This document shows positions 1 to 9,772 of a DNA stretch of 64,000 nucleotides, piece after piece; position 1 is the stretch's first letter, and every line of letters starts with the position of its first letter. The stretch spans positions 21,121 to 85,120 of the forward strand of contig JAFGWM010000068.1 of NCBI GenBank assembly GCA_016937155.1, given 5' to 3'. A program made the position numbers and the translations under genes. A model generated the notes under the pieces. The model searched no databases, was not told the origin of the DNA, and saw only the letters and a list, made by a program, of their open reading frames with translations. This DNA is from Deltaproteobacteria bacterium (GTDB lineage Bacteria; Myxococcota_A; Polyangia; HGW-17).

Positions 1-2062
1 CATTTTTCTGCATCTTTCTTCTGGCGGTGTTGTAAAGGATTCTCACCTTCATATTATTTACATAATCTGCATTTGCTTTTTCAAGTTTTTTGACTTTCAT
101 CATGAGTTTTTCTAAATCTTTAAGCGGTATCTGCTGGTGCTCAAGCCATAAAATAAGTTCCCCGCGTCCTTCAGGAGAAGCTTTTTCGTAAACATCAATG
201 AGTAGTCCGATATTTTCAGGTCTTGCAGTATATCTGAACATTCGGGCAGCCTTTATCTTTATATCAAGAGAGGGACTGCTCTTTAGTGATAACGCATAGC
301 ACTCAGGATTTTTTTTACACTTCTTGAGAAGTTCGAATACCGGGACAAATTCCAGTAATTTCTTTCTAATTACCGGTTCGACTGCTTTACGTCTTTTATT
401 TTCCACTTCGTCATTCCAGGGTCTGGTGACTATTTTCAATTTGAGAGCTTCTTCTCCTGGTGAGTGGTGCTCAAGAATATCAGTGGATTTAATGGCATTT
501 AGTAAAAGAGCTCCATTTAAATCAACATGTTTCCAGGCGTATTTTAGAATTTGAAGTCTGAAAATTTCATCAGGAGTGAAGCACGTTTCACTTTTTTCAC
601 ACTCCTGAAAGTTCTTTAGCTCCTTCAGCAGATATTTTATCCAGACGCTTTGAGTTTTTTCCCATTGAGCTTTGTTGGTGGTTTCAGAATTCCATATGGC
701 AGAAAGTTTCTGAGATACAGTGGGATCGTCCAGAGCCTGATTTAATGCATTCATCCGGAGAACACTGTAGTAAATGGATGAAGTAACAGCCACACAGCCC
801 CTTTTTGCCAGAAGCTCCATCATGGCGACAGTTTCCTTATCCGGTGGAAGAATACTGAGAGCTTCCACAACGGGGATCATTATTGTACTGTCCATTCCCT
901 GAGTCACATACTTAAGAAGTTCACTCCGCAAAGAACCATTTTCACTGAGGGTAATCATCAGTTCATTTCTGACCGCGAGGTCTCTGTCAAATGATGGGAT
1001 ACTGTCTCTGGCCAGTGCCAGCTCAGAGAGTGAAATGTTCTGCTGAACTTTCATGGTGTTTAGTGCCAGTTGCTCACTCCATTTGAGGACGAGTCTGTCA
1101 CCGCTCCAGTCTGAAAATAATGACTTAATCTGATTATATTCACCCATAAAATTCAGTGCTCTGATAGCTGTGCTTTCCAGAAGAACATTGTTGGAATTCA
1201 GTTGTCCCGAATATAGAATTTTTTTAAACGAATCACAGAGAAGTTCTGAATTTTTACCGAAAGAATTCCGGCATCCGGACAAATTGTCAATTATTGTTCC
1301 ACCTGTTCGGATAATTGATGATAACACTGAAATTGCCTTGGTGCGTGCTTTTCCGGAGGCAGCACTCAGTGCCATTGATGCAAATACACTCCCGCTTTCA
1401 CCATCCCTTACAGTAAAAAGCATTGGAATGAGATCCATGACAACTTCCTCAGATGAGTAACCCGTGACGCTTAGTGCCCTTGCTGCTTCACAATTTACAC
1501 GATAATGCTGTCCCTTATTAAACCTGAGAAATTTTCTGGCAATCTCATAAGTTTCAAATGATTTTAAATATTTCAGACTTTTTTTAATGACACCCAGTCT
1601 GACATTTTGAAGAGGATCATGTAAATCAGTTAATATATCGGGCAACTTTTTAAGAGATTCAAATACGGCTTTATTTGTTTTCTCATATTTTTTTGAAAGC
1701 AAAAGCTCAAGAGAAAGGATAAAAGATGCATCATCCCGGGCGGGGTAATAGTCGTCTCCTGGAAATTTTTTAACCAGTTCAAGAAGCGATTTATTAAACT
1801 CCTCATCCTGGGAATTTTTAAGAAGGTTAATTATTGTCAATGGAAACCATGATGGATGTTTCCTTAGATGATTAACTAAAATTCTGGTTATTTCCGGTGT
1901 AACAGGAATTTTCTTTTCAACAATTTTTCTTAATACAGCCTGAGCAGCATTTCGATTGTTAAATGAATTCTTTAGTGCAATTTCTGGTGGTGTTTCCTTG
2001 TGGTTTCCACAGGATACAAAAAAAATTGTTATAATGAACAATTTTAAATACTGTTTTTTCAT
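1..2062 (-). CDS. Lipoprotein with HEAT-like helical repeats, truncated by the window start
   Basis: Reverse-strand frame open from ATG at 2062 to the window edge (hence missing from the ORF track): MKKQYLKLFIITIFFVSCGNHKETPPEIALKNSFNNRNAAQAVLRKIVEKK...; lipobox FVSC; ATGA overlap with the upstream gene's stop. Confidence 0.75.
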   Translation of the reverse strand, partial: MKKQYLKLFIITIFFVSCGNHKETPPEIALKNSFNNRNAAQAVLRKIVEKKIPVTPEITRILVNHLRKHPSWFPLTIINLLKNSQDEEFNKSLLELVKKFPGDDYYPARDDASFILSLELLLSKKYEKTNKAVFESLKKLPDILTDLHDPLQNVRLGVIKKSLKYLKSFETYEIARKFLRFNKGQHYRVNCEAARALSVTGYSSEEVVMDLIPMLFTVRDGESGSVFASMALSAASGKARTKAISVLSSIIRTGGTIIDNLSGCRNSFGKNSELLCDSFKKILYSGQLNSNNVLLESTAIRALNFMGEYNQIKSLFSDWSGDRLVLKWSEQLALNTMKVQQNISLSELALARDSIPSFDRDLAVRNELMITLSENGSLRSELLKYVTQGMDSTIMIPVVEALSILPPDKETVAMMELLAKRGCVAVTSSIYYSVLRMNALNQALDDPTVSQKLSAIWNSETTNKAQWEKTQSVWIKYLLKELKNFQECEKSETCFTPDEIFRLQILKYAWKHVDLNGALLLNAIKSTDILEHHSPGEEALKLKIVTRPWNDEVENKRRKAVEPVIRKKLLEFVPVFELLKKCKKNPECYALSLKSSPSLDIKIKAARMFRYTARPENIGLLIDVYEKASPEGRGELILWLEHQQIPLKDLEKLMMKVKKLEKANADYVNNMKVRILYNTARRKMQKN

Positions 2063-2562
2063 CACTTTTCCCTTTTAAGAGCAAAACCAAGAATAAATTT
2101 CCCCAGAAAAGCCGTGATAAGAATTCCAGGGATTCTCATTAAAAGCATTTTCGGGTTCCAGTAATAGAAGTAAAACTGATCCAGTATAAATTTAACTGCC
2201 ATATCAATTAGATGAACAGAAAAAATAGTTCCAAGAATTGTTGTCCAGATGGTGAGATCCACAAACCTACCCATCATATAAAGTATTATTAACGTTCCGA
2301 AAATAAAACCAATTTCCAGAATCACAGGAAACAGAATATATTTGGCCACAAAAGGATTTATATTCTGAATATGTTTTAATAAAATAGTCTGAAAGACCAG
2401 ATCGAGATGAACAGCTATAAACCAGATGGCAATTGAACCAAATATTATAAGGGCGGCAATTCGTCCACTTACCATGATTGATTTGCTTTTAAAGGCCCAG
2501 TCCTTATCTGGTTTAGCCATTTTCATATTTTGCTTATCGCTGTTTTTATTTTTTTTTGTCAT
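2062..2562 (-). CDS. Conserved hypothetical multi-pass membrane protein
   Basis: 166 aa ORF with several hydrophobic segments; stop overlaps the next start (ATGA). Confidence 0.7.
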   Translation of the reverse strand: MTKKNKNSDKQNMKMAKPDKDWAFKSKSIMVSGRIAALIIFGSIAIWFIAVHLDLVFQTILLKHIQNINPFVAKYILFPVILEIGFIFGTLIILYMMGRFVDLTIWTTILGTIFSVHLIDMAVKFILDQFYFYYWNPKMLLMRIPGILITAFLGKFILGFALKREK

Positions 2563-2601
2563 GCTTCCCGGAAAATCCTATGGTAATTCATGAAAAGGAT
2601 A

Positions 2602-3378
2602 CTAATCCACACTGGAAGGAAAATAAAGTGTTGAGTTGTCTTCATCAGGATAAACGACTTTTTCCAGACACAATCCATGAGGTGGCGCTGTCATTCCTCC
2701 AACTTTTCGATCTCTAGCTTCAATTATTGAGCTCAAATCAGAAAGTGGGATATGTCCTCTGCCAATATCCACAAGAGTACCTGTTATTATTCTTACCATA
2801 TTTTTGAGAAATGCATTTCCGGATACAAAAATTGTAATAATACCATTATTTTCAACAGTTTTTACCATAAACATGGTTCTGGTGCTGTTTTCACGTTCAC
2901 AGTCAGATGCCTGAAAAGTTTTAAAATCATGGGTCCCCTCAATGATTTTTCCGGCCTGATTCATCAGTGATATATCAAGTTTTTTCAGATACTGCCATTG
3001 AAACCTGGAATAGAAGGGATTGTGAACAGGTCTGTTTAAAATGGAGTAGGAGTATAGCTTTCCCTGGGTTTTTCTAGGATTGAAATCAGGGGTGGTTCTT
3101 TTGACTGATTTTATACTGACTGATGATGGAAGAAGCGAATTGAGACCCCTTAAATATCCTTTATCAGGAATAACATGGGGTGTGGTGTAAAATATGCGCT
3201 GCCCGCGAGCATGTACACCACTGTCGGTTCTTGAGGCTCCCTTTACACGTATGAAGCGTCCTTCCATCTGACTGAGTTTTTCTTCAACTATACCTTGAAT
3301 TGTTGGTCCGTTGTTCTGAAGCTGGAATCCGCAGAAGTCGGTGCCGTCATAGGCAACTTCCAGAATAATGCCGTACAT
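2602..3378 (-). CDS. truA: tRNA pseudouridine(38-40) synthase TruA
   Basis: MYGIILEVAYDGTDFCGFQLQ...RVKGASRTDSGVHARGQ; catalytic Asp motif RTDSGVHA; FLKNMVRIITGTLVDIGRG. Confidence 0.95.
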   Translation of the reverse strand: MYGIILEVAYDGTDFCGFQLQNNGPTIQGIVEEKLSQMEGRFIRVKGASRTDSGVHARGQRIFYTTPHVIPDKGYLRGLNSLLPSSVSIKSVKRTTPDFNPRKTQGKLYSYSILNRPVHNPFYSRFQWQYLKKLDISLMNQAGKIIEGTHDFKTFQASDCERENSTRTMFMVKTVENNGIITIFVSGNAFLKNMVRIITGTLVDIGRGHIPLSDLSSIIEARDRKVGGMTAPPHGLCLEKVVYPDEDNSTLYFPSSVD

Positions 3379-4100
3379 CAGAATTCAAGTCCGATTCCGA
3401 AAAGAAAATAATCTCCACCAACCATAAGAACATTGCTTCCGCCAAAGTTATCACTTGAATTATAGACCCATTCCACAAAGATGTAGGATGCATTAATGCC
3501 TGTTTCAAGATCCAGATTTTTAGCACTAGCAGGATCAAAGTAATTGAGACACAGGGCCAGTCCTGCGGAAAACTCCCAACCATAAGTTCCTCCAGAAGCT
3601 TTTGCCCCGGATTGGTTATCTCCAAAGGTTGCAATTGACCCGTCTCCCTGAGTTATCCACCAGAAAGTGTAAGTCAGACCTCCCTTTATGAAAGGAACCA
3701 CAGGAATATTCCATCTTCGATTCAATTCATCAAATCTGTAAGTGAGTTTTACTCCCGTAGGTAAAAGCCAGAGTGCGGTTTCGTCCTCTGATGGTGTACC
3801 ATCTTCCAGAAGGGCATTCCCTTTTATCCAGTAAAACCCTGCCTGACCGCCTATGCTCAGGGTCCCAAAACCTTTGAAAAGCTTATAGTCAAGCTGCATG
3901 GCATATAAAATGGAACCCTTATCTCCAAATATTGTTTTAAAGGGACCGTTACCGCCGAATTCGTCATCAACATTTGGAATGAAATTTCCAGCCTTGAATT
4001 CGAAAAAAAGATCAGATGGAGATTCCAGCTCATCGGTGGCCTTTGCAAGGGGTATTACTGTCAATTGAATCAGTACGAAAAATATTGAAATTATGCGCAT
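3378..4100 (-). CDS. Probable outer-membrane beta-barrel protein (similar to the myxobacterial MXAN_2562-type family)
   Basis: Signal peptide, alternating hydrophobic strands, terminal aromatic residue (GIGLEF); paired with an upstream CFI-box protein. Confidence 0.55.
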   Translation of the reverse strand: MRIISIFFVLIQLTVIPLAKATDELESPSDLFFEFKAGNFIPNVDDEFGGNGPFKTIFGDKGSILYAMQLDYKLFKGFGTLSIGGQAGFYWIKGNALLEDGTPSEDETALWLLPTGVKLTYRFDELNRRWNIPVVPFIKGGLTYTFWWITQGDGSIATFGDNQSGAKASGGTYGWEFSAGLALCLNYFDPASAKNLDLETGINASYIFVEWVYNSSDNFGGSNVLMVGGDYFLFGIGLEF

Positions 4101-5491
4101 TGAAGGGATCTTTTCCTGTTATTTATCTTGATTAAGGAGAACACCGCAATCATTCCCATGATGAGAATCCACCAGGGAACCACCAGAAAAATTGCTGAAA
4201 TCAGAACCAGAGGGAATAACAATATTTTAATGGCAACATTAAGAACTATATTGTTACCAATTATATCAGCCCAGGCTCTTCCATTTTTATAATAGAAACT
4301 CACAAATTTTCTTCCCAAAGTTGAATTCATAAGGAAAGCATCCCTGAATTTCCTGAGAACCTGAACAAACGGATGGTATTTGTTTCCGTACACAGCTGTT
4401 GCTATGAAGCAGTAGTCACCATTGGCAGAGCCGCCACTTTCATTGTAGTGCTCAGCAAAATCTGTTGTGGGAACAGGAGTTTCAGATAAAACCTCTCCAA
4501 TAAGTGACACATTTCGGTGATCATCAACTGCAACAACTGCAACACTGTATTGAACTCCATTTTCAAGACCATTAATTCTTACACTCTCTGTTCCTCCTAC
4601 AACACTGGCACAGACATAACACTTTGAAGGCATGCCACCTGTTTTCAGATTATATTCAGGGCAGGAATCTGTTTTAAAATTATAGGGAGCATTCTTGAAA
4701 TCTCCCTTTTGAGTAGTGTTGTTCGTGGTATTTGTATTATTTGTTGTATTTGTATTATTTGTTGTATTTGTATTATTTGTGTTGTTTACACTCTCAGTGT
4801 ACAGAATTTTTCCACAAACTTCCTCTGTACTTACCCATGATGCTTTACTTTCACTGGATGATTCAGATGGCAGTCCCTCTCTCATACAAAGAACATTGTA
4901 GTATTCAACACTTTCTTCGCTGCCTTTGTCTGTATTCCATGAAACAGTCAAAGCATTTTCTCCCGGGCTGACTTTAACATCCTCAGGAGCTGTGGGGGGT
5001 TTGGTATCGTAGGACAATGTTATTGAATAAACATCACTGCGACTTTCCTTGTTGTCAAAAATATAAAAAGTGTTTGAACCGGTACCCTGTGAACAGATTC
5101 CTTCATCAGGATCCACAACATAGTGAACAGGGACGGCAATTGGTAGGGTTGTGTTCTGAAAAGAATTTTCATTGATTGTGTCAATTTCTGCGCAGTTATC
5201 AAGGCTGACACTCACATTTGCACAGTCACTGCCAATATAAATATAGACATCGTCACCTTCAAAAGGTCCTCCGTACTGCATTTTGAAATAATAACTGTAG
5301 TATTCATCCTCACCGGCATCCTGATCACACAGACATCTGGAGAGGTTTGCATGCTCATCAATTTCGACATCTGTCATGGCGTCGTTACCTGAAACCGGAT
5401 AACCATCATACTGGCCATATAGAGTAAACTGAGCCAATGCATTTGCCGGCAGAATAAAAATAAAAAACGATAATAATAATTTTTTTTTCAT
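4091..5491 (-). CDS. Secreted, C-terminally membrane-anchored protein with CFI-box-like C-terminus and Asn/Thr repeat linker
   Basis: Signal peptide MKKKLLLSFFIFILPANALA; Fn3-like segment; CFIATAVYGNKYHPFVQVLRKFRDAFL...GRKFVSFYYKNGRAWAD then two TM segments and a basic tail. Confidence 0.65.
   Translation of the reverse strand: MKKKLLLSFFIFILPANALAQFTLYGQYDGYPVSGNDAMTDVEIDEHANLSRCLCDQDAGEDEYYSYYFKMQYGGPFEGDDVYIYIGSDCANVSVSLDNCAEIDTINENSFQNTTLPIAVPVHYVVDPDEGICSQGTGSNTFYIFDNKESRSDVYSITLSYDTKPPTAPEDVKVSPGENALTVSWNTDKGSEESVEYYNVLCMREGLPSESSSESKASWVSTEEVCGKILYTESVNNTNNTNTTNNTNTTNNTNTTNNTTQKGDFKNAPYNFKTDSCPEYNLKTGGMPSKCYVCASVVGGTESVRINGLENGVQYSVAVVAVDDHRNVSLIGEVLSETPVPTTDFAEHYNESGGSANGDYCFIATAVYGNKYHPFVQVLRKFRDAFLMNSTLGRKFVSFYYKNGRAWADIIGNNIVLNVAIKILLFPLVLISAIFLVVPWWILIMGMIAVFSLIKINNRKRSLQCA
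4731..4784. repeat. 18-bp in-frame tandem repeat (about 3 units) encoding (NNTNTT)n
   Basis: tttgtattatttgttgta repeated three times, last unit slightly diverged. Confidence 0.9.
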
Positions 5492-5714
5492 TACAAAACA
5501 CCTGCTGAGACTGTAACTATCACAAATTAGCACTTATTCCCAAAAAGAAAATTATTTGGCCTCAATTATAAATCAAAACTATTGGGTTATGAATTTTACG
5601 TACTGATCGTTGTCTCTATGATTTGAACGGTATTAAATTTTTTATTTGTACTGTGAAATATTTTTGCTAAAAACGCATAGTAAAGTGGCAAAGTAAAAAC
5701 GAATTGGAGTTATC

Positions 5715-6620
5715 ATGAAAGTAAACAGGGTTTTAAGCTGCACATTAATGTTATTGGTTGTTTCCTGTTTCACTGCTTCAGTGGAAGCAAAAATTTTCAG
5801 TACATCGCAAGTTAATATTCTTAAAAAAGAGCTTGGGGCAAAACCTGATATTTTACTGTTTGTTAATTTTAAGAAATCCCGTGGAAATAACTACTACAAT
5901 ACCGTAGCCCCAGGATTTTATGCAATGTTTCAAAAGGAAAGTTCTTCCAAGTGTTTCAGAAATATTCCCCATGCAAATTTCGATTATGGCCTTGTTGTTG
6001 GAAAACTGAAATCTTCTACTTCAAAGGAGAGCGTTTTAGCTGTGGCTCAGGGCAGTTTTAATTCTTCCACTCTGGCCAGTTGCCTTGCTTCTGAAAATAA
6101 AATGACATACACAACATTCAAGGGTGTATCGGCATACAGGAATAAATCCGGCAATGAAATTATTCTCGTTACAGGCCCGGATACGATTATTCTCGGAAAA
6201 GGCTCATTTATAAAGAAAATTAATCCAAGAAAGAGTACCCTTGCCACAGGTTCTCTTGCTTCGTTTTCACCATCAAATCACAATGCAGCGATGGAAGGAT
6301 GGAAGTTTGAAAAAGGCTCTGATGTCAGTAAGGCTTTGGGATATATCGATCTGGGGATGAATATAACTGTCAAGGCAACGGTAACATTTCGGGATATTAA
6401 AAATCTGAGAAAGACAAAAAGGCAGATTGACCAAACCAGAAAAAGTGCGCTTTTTGCACAATTTCTTACGGGTCTGACATATACCACATCGTCCAACACC
6501 TTAAAAGTTGGTTATGTGATGAATTCAAAACAATTCAACGTGGTCTGGTCTCTTTTAAGTGCCAAAATGAATCTTCCTGCTAAAAAACCACATGTCACAG
6601 GACCTCGAATTATTCCTTAA
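5715..6620 (+). CDS. Hypothetical secreted protein
   Basis: 301 aa, N-terminal signal peptide, GGAG-type RBS upstream. Confidence 0.7.
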   Translation: MKVNRVLSCTLMLLVVSCFTASVEAKIFSTSQVNILKKELGAKPDILLFVNFKKSRGNNYYNTVAPGFYAMFQKESSSKCFRNIPHANFDYGLVVGKLKSSTSKESVLAVAQGSFNSSTLASCLASENKMTYTTFKGVSAYRNKSGNEIILVTGPDTIILGKGSFIKKINPRKSTLATGSLASFSPSNHNAAMEGWKFEKGSDVSKALGYIDLGMNITVKATVTFRDIKNLRKTKRQIDQTRKSALFAQFLTGLTYTTSSNTLKVGYVMNSKQFNVVWSLLSAKMNLPAKKPHVTGPRIIP

Positions 6621-6655
6621 AATTTTACTGATTAGAAATTACTGACTGGAAATCA

Positions 6656-7438
6656 ATGAAATATTTGCTTTTTTTAAGTGTGTTGTTTTTTACAGGGTAT
6701 TCTTACGGCAGTGAGCCGGTATATGAAATAAATCCTGTAGTCGATGTTCCTGTGACGGTTGTTACAGGTCTTACCTCACTGGGACTTCACCTTTTCAGTG
6801 ATTATACATCACCTGAACAATGCCGCTGGTGTTCGACTTTTTCTCCTGATGAAAAAGTCAGAAGTACCTTAAAATGGAAAGATACTGATATTTCGGCTGT
6901 TTCCAGTGATTTATTACTGAGCAGTCTTGTCACTGCCACATTTTCTCTGGGTATTTTTGAGAAATGGGGGGAGGGCTGGAAAAAGCAAATTTCTGATGCA
7001 ATTCTCATTACTGAAATACTTGCAGTCAGTACACTTTTAAATGGAGTGACAAAGCGTGTTGTTGCCAGACAGCGTCCGTATGTGAGAAATGAGGATGAAT
7101 CAGGCTATGATGTGGATTACTATGTTTCATTTTATAGCGGTCATACCTCAACTGCTTTTGCAATGGCGACAGCAGCAACAATGATTTATGGAGATAAATG
7201 GCTTCCTCAGGGTGTATTTGCCGGAATAGCTTTTTTTTCAGCTGCAACAGTTGGATATCTGAGAATTGCTGCTGACAGGCATTATCTATCCGATGTCGTG
7301 ACAGGAGCTGTAACAGGGGCTCTTACATCGTGGATAATTCTGAAGCTTCATAAGGGGAAAAAGGAAAAAAAATATTCTTTCTATTTTTCTCCACTTTCAG
7401 GTGGTGGAACTATTGGCGGAATATCCGGATATTTTTAG
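6656..7438 (+). CDS. PAP2-superfamily phosphatase
   Basis: KRVVARQRPYVRNED ... SFYSGHTSTAFAMA ... GYLRIAADRHYLSDVVTGA matches the tripartite PAP2 motif. Confidence 0.9.
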   Translation: MKYLLFLSVLFFTGYSYGSEPVYEINPVVDVPVTVVTGLTSLGLHLFSDYTSPEQCRWCSTFSPDEKVRSTLKWKDTDISAVSSDLLLSSLVTATFSLGIFEKWGEGWKKQISDAILITEILAVSTLLNGVTKRVVARQRPYVRNEDESGYDVDYYVSFYSGHTSTAFAMATAATMIYGDKWLPQGVFAGIAFFSAATVGYLRIAADRHYLSDVVTGAVTGALTSWIILKLHKGKKEKKYSFYFSPLSGGGTIGGISGYF

Positions 7439-7590
7439 GTTTAATTTTCTCTGAAATTTATTGAAAAAAATTTCACAATAACCCTTGACCCATTGATTCA
7501 ACTGAGGCAGTTTATTTTCGTTGAGGGTTCGGACTGGCTTCCGATGTGTATTTGTTTTATACTGGTCTTTCAACCTCTGGAGGGACACTA

Positions 7591-9435
7591 ATGATCATTA
7601 ATCACTCATCTCCAAAAAATATTCGAGAATACAGAGAAAGTTACAATTTATCTGTTACAGCCAGGGAGAAGTACTGGGCTGAAGAAAGTAAACTGATTAA
7701 ATGGGAAAAAGCTTTTGAACGTGTACTGGAGGAGGATCTCTCAAAAGGAAGTTTCTCCTGGTTTAAGGGTGGCGAGATAAATATCTGGAATAACCTGATC
7801 CGAACATGGCTGGACCATGGAAATGGTGATCACTGTGTTATTCACCATATTGATAAATCGGGAAATTTACGAAGTATCACTATGGATGAATTTTCCAGAA
7901 TGATCATTTTTTCAGTTGGCAGGTGGATGGGAGAACTTGATAATGGTTTCAGAGCAGTTGTTTTTATGGAAGACTGCGTTGAAAGCTATGTTATTGAGGC
8001 GGGAATTGCTGTTGGTGGTGGAGTAAGCGTTCCGGTAAGTTCCAGATTTCCGGTTTCATTTGTTGAAAAAATTATTGATGATTCAGAACCTTCACTTGTG
8101 TTTGTAAACACATCAACGGAAAATTCAACTTATCTGAAATCCGTTCAGGAAATTGCCGAAAAGCATCCGTCAGTCGTGGTGGATATGGCCAACTCATCAG
8201 TGCTGCACAGTAAGGATGAAATAGATGGGTTTACCGGTCGCACCATTTCTGCCAGCCAGCCTCTTTTCCTCTTTTATAATTCAAGTGGAAGTGAGAAACC
8301 CAAAGGCTATGTTTTTGAAGCAGCACCTTATCTTCTTCACAGTGCAGTATCAATGCGTGATATTTTTCATTTTCAAAGACCATGGCAAATCAGCATCTGG
8401 GCAGGTTCATTGACAAGGGGAGTTGTTTCTCAGGCTTATGGTATCTGGGGGCCTCTCATGTGTCAGGATGCAGTTTTCAGTATTGATCCCCACTGTGCAG
8501 TTGACAGGGATATCCTGTATAAAATTGCATCAATAAAAGGTCCTGTGAGTATTCTGGGAAATCCTCAGACTCTTTTGAAATTTGCTGATGAAGCTGGGGA
8601 TGAAAAATTTAATAAACCGTTTGATATTATAGCCGGAGCAGGAGATATTTTCGGTCCCAGACAGGGGCGGACTATTGCAAGGAAGCTTACTGAAAAATCT
8701 GAAAATGTAATTAATCTGTGGATTCAAAGAAATACCGGAGTCAGTTTAATGAGCACTTTACCAGCTCAGGAATTGCAGAAACCAGGCTCTATCGGTGTGG
8801 CTGCAAAAGGAATAATACCTGAAATCATTTCTGAAGTTGGTCATCCATGTCAGGTTAATGAGAGTGGTCAGATTGCTTTTAGTTGCAGCTGGCCTGCAAT
8901 GGCAACCAGTATTTTTAATCAGCATGATCGTTTTTTAAATCTTCATTTCAGAAAAGTACCCGGATATCTGACCACAAATGATGGTGGCAGAAAAGATCAG
9001 GATGGATTCTGGTATTTTATGAAGAGACTGGATGATGAGTTTAAAATAAACGATTTTTCTATTTCCACATCAGAACTGGAAAGTACTGTTGTTTCTCATA
9101 AACATGTTATGGAAGCAGCGGTTATCGGAGTTGAAGGCGCTGAGTCCGGAGATACAATAGTAATCTTTACTGTTCCTGATGATACTGTTGAAACAAATGA
9201 GCAAAGAGAGCTTTTTACATCTGAACTTAAAATCTTTTTAAGAGAGAAAATAGGAGACTTTGCTTTGCCGTTCCAGATTTTCATTCTTGATGAACTGCCC
9301 AGAACCAGAACTGGAAAGGTTGTAAGACCTCTTCTTCACAGGATTGCGGGAAATGATTTGAGTTCCACGGATGATCTGTCTCATTTGTCAAATCCTGATT
9401 CTGTCAGGAATCTTCTTCCAAATGGAGGTAAATAG
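7591..9435 (+). CDS. Divergent ACS-like AMP-dependent acyl-CoA synthetase family protein
   Basis: Start at the ATG preceded by ggaggg; NSSGSEKPKG P-loop-like, WIQRNTG, YLTTNDGG, PRTRTGKVVRPLLH. Confidence 0.8.
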   Translation: MIINHSSPKNIREYRESYNLSVTAREKYWAEESKLIKWEKAFERVLEEDLSKGSFSWFKGGEINIWNNLIRTWLDHGNGDHCVIHHIDKSGNLRSITMDEFSRMIIFSVGRWMGELDNGFRAVVFMEDCVESYVIEAGIAVGGGVSVPVSSRFPVSFVEKIIDDSEPSLVFVNTSTENSTYLKSVQEIAEKHPSVVVDMANSSVLHSKDEIDGFTGRTISASQPLFLFYNSSGSEKPKGYVFEAAPYLLHSAVSMRDIFHFQRPWQISIWAGSLTRGVVSQAYGIWGPLMCQDAVFSIDPHCAVDRDILYKIASIKGPVSILGNPQTLLKFADEAGDEKFNKPFDIIAGAGDIFGPRQGRTIARKLTEKSENVINLWIQRNTGVSLMSTLPAQELQKPGSIGVAAKGIIPEIISEVGHPCQVNESGQIAFSCSWPAMATSIFNQHDRFLNLHFRKVPGYLTTNDGGRKDQDGFWYFMKRLDDEFKINDFSISTSELESTVVSHKHVMEAAVIGVEGAESGDTIVIFTVPDDTVETNEQRELFTSELKIFLREKIGDFALPFQIFILDELPRTRTGKVVRPLLHRIAGNDLSSTDDLSHLSNPDSVRNLLPNGGK

Positions 9436-9437
9436 CC

Positions 9438-9749
9438 ATGAATCTTCAGATGATTACATCACAAATTGAAACTATTCTTTCTGTAAATGAAAAAGTTGCC
9501 GAAAATGCAGTTATTATTTCTGATGGAGGTCAGACAAGTGCTGATTTAGTAGTGTTCCTAGTACCATCAGTCTCAACTGATGAATCGGTTTTAAAAAAAG
9601 AAATTGTTGAGTTTATCCTTGATAAAACCGGAGAGGAAATTTCTCCTTCCAGAATTTTTATTGTGGAGGAAATCCCCAGAACGGGTACTGGAAAACTTTT
9701 CAGGAGAGTCCTTCACCAGATGATGGCATCCAAAGATGAGGAAAACTAA
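9438..9749 (+). CDS. Stand-alone AMP-binding enzyme C-terminal domain protein
   Basis: 103 aa; VAENAVIISDGG...DLVVFLVPS...IFIVEEIPRTGTGKLFRRVLHQM, the A10 motif of acyl-CoA synthetases without an N-terminal domain. Confidence 0.7.
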   Translation: MNLQMITSQIETILSVNEKVAENAVIISDGGQTSADLVVFLVPSVSTDESVLKKEIVEFILDKTGEEISPSRIFIVEEIPRTGTGKLFRRVLHQMMASKDEEN

Positions 9750-9772
9750 TCTGAAAGGGCTGGTTCTTTTTT

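Noticed and set aside
4731-4784. Tandem repeat considered as a CRISPR array
   Set aside because: No unique spacers, 18-bp units directly abutting, coding in frame; no other CRISPR-like array or cas genes seen in the window
4716-4971. Leu/Val/Phe-rich and Tyr/Leu-rich plus-strand ORFs over the 18-bp repeat
   Set aside because: Artefact of translating the repeat antisense to the (NNTNTT)n linker
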